DNA of 64,000 nt from Ignelater luminosus (taxonomy: Eukaryota > Arthropoda > Insecta > Coleoptera > Elateridae). Below are positions 59,641-64,000 of the stretch, piece by piece. The notes below the pieces were generated by a model that did not search any database, was not told the origin of the DNA, and worked only from the letters and a program-made list of their open reading frames with translations. Position 1 is the first letter of the stretch. Each line of letters opens with the position of its first letter. The stretch lies in the NCBI GenBank assembly GCA_011009095.1, contig VTPC01000954.1:107209-171208 (forward strand), in the 5' to 3' direction. Both the position numbers and the translations under genes were made by a program.

Positions 59641-62230
59641 TAGATATTTTATGTAAGACAATTCATCTACATAAAACATTTATTGAATATCTTATCTAGA
59701 TGTACATCTCTAAATTCATCTTTATCTGTATTTAAATAAAAAAACCATGTTAGATAATGAATTATCTTTTCCAACTTTTTGGTTTTGTAATTATAATTTT
59801 TCATTTTTTTGGCAATTTGGCGATATTTTAATTTTCCTCCCCTTATTAAGGCGACATGGTTTGTGCTCAGTTGTTTCTACAATTTATGTATCACGTGCAC
59901 TAGCTATAATGAAAAACTTGGTTTTTTGATTTTTGATTCGGCATCATTATCTACTTTTTATCTATTACCTGGATAACCAACACTTAATCTATTTATTGTC
60001 TTCTCTAGATATTTTATTATCTATATCAAGATAAATTTGAAATTATCTATACCCTGTTTCCAACACTGGATGGAACAAACGTACTCTTATGCAGCAACAG
60101 CTAGCAAAATTATTGAGTTTTTAGTATAATACTGTGCTTTGATATCTGTGGCTTGGAAATAATACTGTGTGGAAGTATGTTTAATTTACTAGTTACCTAA
60201 CAACCAAGTAACTAGTCACAATACTTTAATTTAAAGCAAATGACTGCTGAAATGCTGCTGAAAAACAGCACTGCAGTGCTCGAAATGTACAATTGATTAA
60301 AGTTCTTGTGTGTTAAAGTAGCTTTTTTTTTAACAAAAAAATCAAGAATTTTCAAATAACTAAAAGTGGTTTTAATTTAGTTTATTGGAAGTTACTAAAG
60401 TAATCATTACTTGTGTCCATGAGCAAGCAGCATCAGATTACTCAATAGTTGGCCACATTCGTGTGCAAACAAGTAATTGTATTATAATCGCCACTTTGCT
60501 GTTTGTAGTGTGTCAGCGAGATTACTACTACTACTACTCTACAGATTGATTTTACACTGAGTTTTCGGTTAGTGACACTACTTCCGTTTAGAAAGCTCTG
60601 GCAACACTGACTGCTCCTCAACACAAGTAATATGAATATTATTTTTATAATAAACTAAGGGCCAGTAAGTATTATTTTCATCATTGATTAACTTTAATCA
60701 CAGGTTTATTGCCGGATATCACTGTAACAACAGCTGTATTTTTAGAAATTAACCTCTGATTAAAATTAATCAATGATAAAGATATTGGTCCTAAAGCTAC
60801 ATATAAGTTCAAGTTGATGTAAGGTGATCATAGTATTTTGGTTCTGAAGATGTGGTGAGGGCATTTTTATAATATGTGCGAGTTCGTTTAATAATAATAA
60901 ATAGTAAAATAATAAAAAGTTATTTATTAAAGTTTGTACACAGGTTAACAAGTTGTTACAATTGTTGTGGAACCGATCAACTGATGTGAGTTGATGTTCG
61001 GCTGAGATTCAAACACTAAGAGAGAGAGTCTTTAAAATGTTTACAAGCTTTATATATACGAGTCATGCAAAGAGCGGGGTTCGTAGAAAAACTACAATAA
61101 TAATTTTCTAAAAACTTCTAATAAAAGAGTTTTGTGTTACATACTCTAAGAATTAGGCAGTAAACAAAATTCTTAAACCTTCCACGAAAATTATTTATAA
61201 TGCATAAAAGTGTTTAAGATATTTGTAAAGAATTTTAGGTACGTTTGAAAGGGATTAAAAACAAGACCCTTTTTCTCGGTAGGTCTGGCTTGACGTCACA
61301 TTCCAAAAACTAAATCTTTAATTCTCTAGTTTTTAGAAAGTGTCCCTACAGTTCAAAACCAGGACGTAAAGGAGAGGGTTCTCCTTTGGGGCCCCAGACA
61401 AACACGAGACACCCGCCTTCATTGTTCCAGTCCAACAAGGGAGGGTTTCCTCAGCCTCTGAAAGGAAAAACCAAGACAGGATACTCAAAAATCTTTAGTA
61501 TGCTGCAAAAACCAGAGGACGGATGGTCACCTTATTAGGTTGATGGTAAAATAAGTTCATATTTAGACAGATTGTAGATAATATTGCCAAATTATTTCAT
61601 AAAAATAGTTCTCTTAAGACCGTCTGACGCGGCTTTGGATAACATTAGCAATGAATTAAATTTTTAAAATGCTCATAACAAAAACTTCAAAATCAAGAAA
61701 AAAGGATGGTCGACGCGAGACATGAACAGCTGATCAAAAACAAGACTTATAGTTTTACGAACCTGACGAAAATACTAAAATCATGCTTATCTCGGTATTT
61801 TTAATTTGGAACGGATTATGCTACTATAGGTACTCTATATTACCTATTAGTTTTCGTAGATGATATATTCAATTTCAGTGCTACTTCAAAGCCTGGGAAA
61901 ATAATTTGGCTTATTGCAAATATTTGTATCCTGTACAATTTATAATTTAATATAAAGCAAATTCAGTTGGTGAAAAGCGTATTAATGTGTTATTAATAGG
62001 AATAAAAATAGAGTATACGTTATGAAAATCGAATAAATCTGAAATAAGCTGTACGTGGAACCTAACCTAAATTGTATCGGTAAAAAATGACATTTGTTAG
62101 TTTTTGGCAGGTGTTGTGAGTTATGACATTTGTATAACAACAATAGAAATAGACAGGGGTTTTTATGTCACGAAATTTTAGTTAAGTTCCGAGATGAATA
62201 ATTATTCTATAAATTAATGTGCCTATTAAG
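59641..62230. other. Intergenic upstream of TKFC
   Basis: No gene. 60.95-61.5 kb is locally GC-richer, has TTTATATATA and runs of GGG/CCC words, and could be a solo LTR or other repeat, but no paired boundaries or target duplication were found. The TKFC promoter lies at the right end; no TATA box obvious. Confidence 0.4.
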
Positions 62231-62486
62231 ATGTCAGCGTACGGGCAAGATCTTTTTGCGGGGAACGGTTGCTTTATAAATAACGCCACCACGGTAGTTA
62301 CAGATTCGCTCTTAGGTCTTGTATCGAGTAATCCAAATATTGGTCTTTTGGATTATGGAAAAGTTATCGTTCGTAGGGATTACATGATAGCTGACATTGT
62401 TAAAGTTGTATCTGGTGGTGCATCAGGGCATGAACCCGCTCATGCTGGTTATGTTGGAAAGGGGATGTTAACAGCCGCCATACAAG
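62231..62486 (+). CDS. TKFC: Triokinase/FMN cyclase, first coding exon (partial)
   Basis: N-terminal exon of a dihydroxyacetone kinase family enzyme, which phosphorylates dihydroxyacetone and glyceraldehyde and in animals also cyclises FAD to cyclic FMN. ATG 62231 begins MSAYGQDLFAGNG; the upstream in-frame GTG at 62219 is not a start. 85 codons plus one base end at donor GTTAGT (62487). The DhaK (K1) N-terminal fold is shown by VTDSLLGL and the substrate-pocket motif SGGASGHEPAHAG at residues 61-73. The next exon would continue from AAIQG; it is not visible in the remaining 1.5 kb, so the gene runs out of the window. Confidence 0.9.
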
Positions 62487-64000
62487 GTTAGTAAATAAAT
62501 TTAAAAAGTCACAGTGAACTAACTGTATATAAGTAATTCGCCGAAATTTTTTTATTTATGTTTTACTATATAAGAATGAATATGTATATTAATTTGCATT
62601 AGTTTGCAAGTGTAATGTGATGATTAGCTGCAACTATAAATGCATCAAATGTTACCCTTTACTCTTAAATTATGAAAATATTCATCAATAATAAAATTCC
62701 AATTTTACTGTCATCTATCAAACTTTGCAATTAATATAAAAATGTTTTAATTTAAAATTATGTTCTTTTAGCCTATCACTGTTGCTGAAGGAGAATAAAT
62801 TAGTGAAGCCCACTGAAAATAAATTATGAATAATTTTAAAAGTTGCAATGAGGTCACTTCTGGGATTTCATTTTTATAGTCGAGTTCAAATTAGAAATCT
62901 CATCTTTCATTGTTAACACGTTGGTTTATTGGGCTTATTGTGCGTATTATTGGATATATAAATTCAATTGCATATTCTACATTAATTAATAAGGACTACT
63001 TTTCTATATTTATAAAAGCAGTTTTTGTTTTAATTTTTAAATAGCATTAAGTAAAAGATTCTAATTAAATTTAAATGTTGCGCTCAAAACTCCAATCAGA
63101 TTATTGCTATATTGTTAATTCTTTCTACATCAGTTTGTGGAAAATTCCACAAATTCGCTTTTAACAAATTGACTTTTGTTTTTAAATGTTATTATTAGAA
63201 TAATGATGAAATGAAATGAAAAAGACACAACACTCTTATACAAGCAAGCAGCATAAAATAATTTGAAGGTTTATGTTAGGTTAGGTTACAAACATTAAAA
63301 TACCGGCAATACTGCCGGTGCTGTTGCTTTTTAGTGGCTACAGCTACGTCGATGACGTTGGCTACCACAAAAAAATTTAAACTATTAATTTATTTCTTTG
63401 TGTTTCCTTGGTTAAAAAATATGAAAAAAATAATTTATACTCTACTTATAATGAACTTTTATATGGACGTAAAATTTAAAATTGTAAAATGAGCCCATTG
63501 CGTCTTTATCATTAACAAGCATTTGATATTACAATGCATACAGGGTGTTTATAAAGATGTATCTATTCTCTTGCCCCCATAATATGTTTGTCGGCTACGT
63601 TTAAAAAAATATGGCTACTAACTTCAATACATCGGTTAGTATGATTGAACTCGATATTTGAAATATCTTGGATCTAATAATAGTGCTGTTTGAGACTTGT
63701 TATTTTACATTTAAAAAGACCGTGAACATTAAAAATGAAAGATCATGTATTTCTTAAATAGTAATTTGTATTAGTTTTTGATTAAATAATAGGAAATATT
63801 ACATTGCTTTCAACAACGTAGTATATTTTACAGTCAATTTAATTTAAAACGGAAATACGGTGAAAGCTTGATTCGTATCGTTTCGAATAATCTACTGCAT
63901 AATGACAAAAATCGCTACAAATAAAATATGTCATGATTTTTTACTTTTTATCTAATTCATTCATCGTTAGGTTACGATTAGAAAAAATATTGTAAGTACG
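62487..64000. other. TKFC intron 1 (incomplete)
   Basis: AT-rich with no coding exon. A short GC palindrome ACCGGCAATACTGCCGGT lies at about 63302-63319. A solo element end, TACAGGGTGTTTATAAAGATG, begins at about 63539. The intron continues past the window. Confidence 0.55.

Noticed and set aside
60950-61510. Possible solo LTR (TGTTGTGGAACC start, TATATATA word, GC-richer body)
   Set aside because: No matching end, target duplication or second LTR was found, so it is not annotated as a mobile element.

Overview
This is an AT-rich animal nuclear window, most likely from an insect. Genes are split by short (50-60 bp) and multi-kilobase introns with GT-AG boundaries. Introns and intergenic DNA are crowded with Tc1/mariner-type, pogo/Tigger and hAT debris and with short non-coding elements flanked by TA. 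Gene content fits an insect, perhaps a beetle, but the order cannot be settled from sequence alone. I saw no bacterial operon, CRISPR array, rRNA, convincing tRNA or viral gene.

Layout, left to right. 1-6.8 kb holds no gene; it has a terminal-inverted-repeat (TIR) element (631-1608), a foldback element (4156-4811) and microsatellites. 6.8-8.25 kb (minus): mRNA cap guanine-N7 methyltransferase (RNMT), two coding exons, with a small unrecognised ORF diverging from it. 10.6-10.9 kb (plus): a 104-residue UPF0449 (C19orf25-like) coiled-coil protein. 14.5-22.15 kb (minus): a TMEM268-like membrane protein with two homologous alternative last exons. 23.0-26.0 kb (plus): a tandem pair of FAM210 (DUF1279) genes, one FAM210A-like and one short FAM210B-like, each with one intron at the same place and phase. 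27.3-33.7 kb (minus): zyxin, with three LIM domains; its intron within LIM2 holds a 4.2 kb hAT element with an 8-bp target duplication and further elements nested inside. 34-38 kb: repeat-rich spacer with foldback arrays and a TIR element. 38.4-39.3 kb (plus): CCDC43. 40.1-54.6 kb (plus): a complete cullin-3 (CUL3), nine coding exons, 770 residues; intron 4 (8.5 kb) and intron 6 are loaded with transposons. 54.6-62.2 kb is mainly empty or repetitive, with one unexplained ORF near 59.3-59.6 kb. 62.23-62.49 kb (plus): first coding exon of triokinase/FMN cyclase (TKFC); the rest lies beyond the window.

The genes are unrelated housekeeping genes, not a functional cluster: cap methylation (RNMT), ubiquitin ligation (CUL3), focal adhesion and Hippo signalling (zyxin), mitochondrial inner membrane (FAM210 pair), triose and dihydroxyacetone metabolism (TKFC). 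The most notable points are the duplicated TMEM268 terminal exon, the adjacent FAM210A/B-like genes with a shared intron, and three long-armed inverted-repeat elements sitting in introns of TMEM268 and CUL3, where their transcripts should fold into long double-stranded RNA. No wholly new biological system was found.
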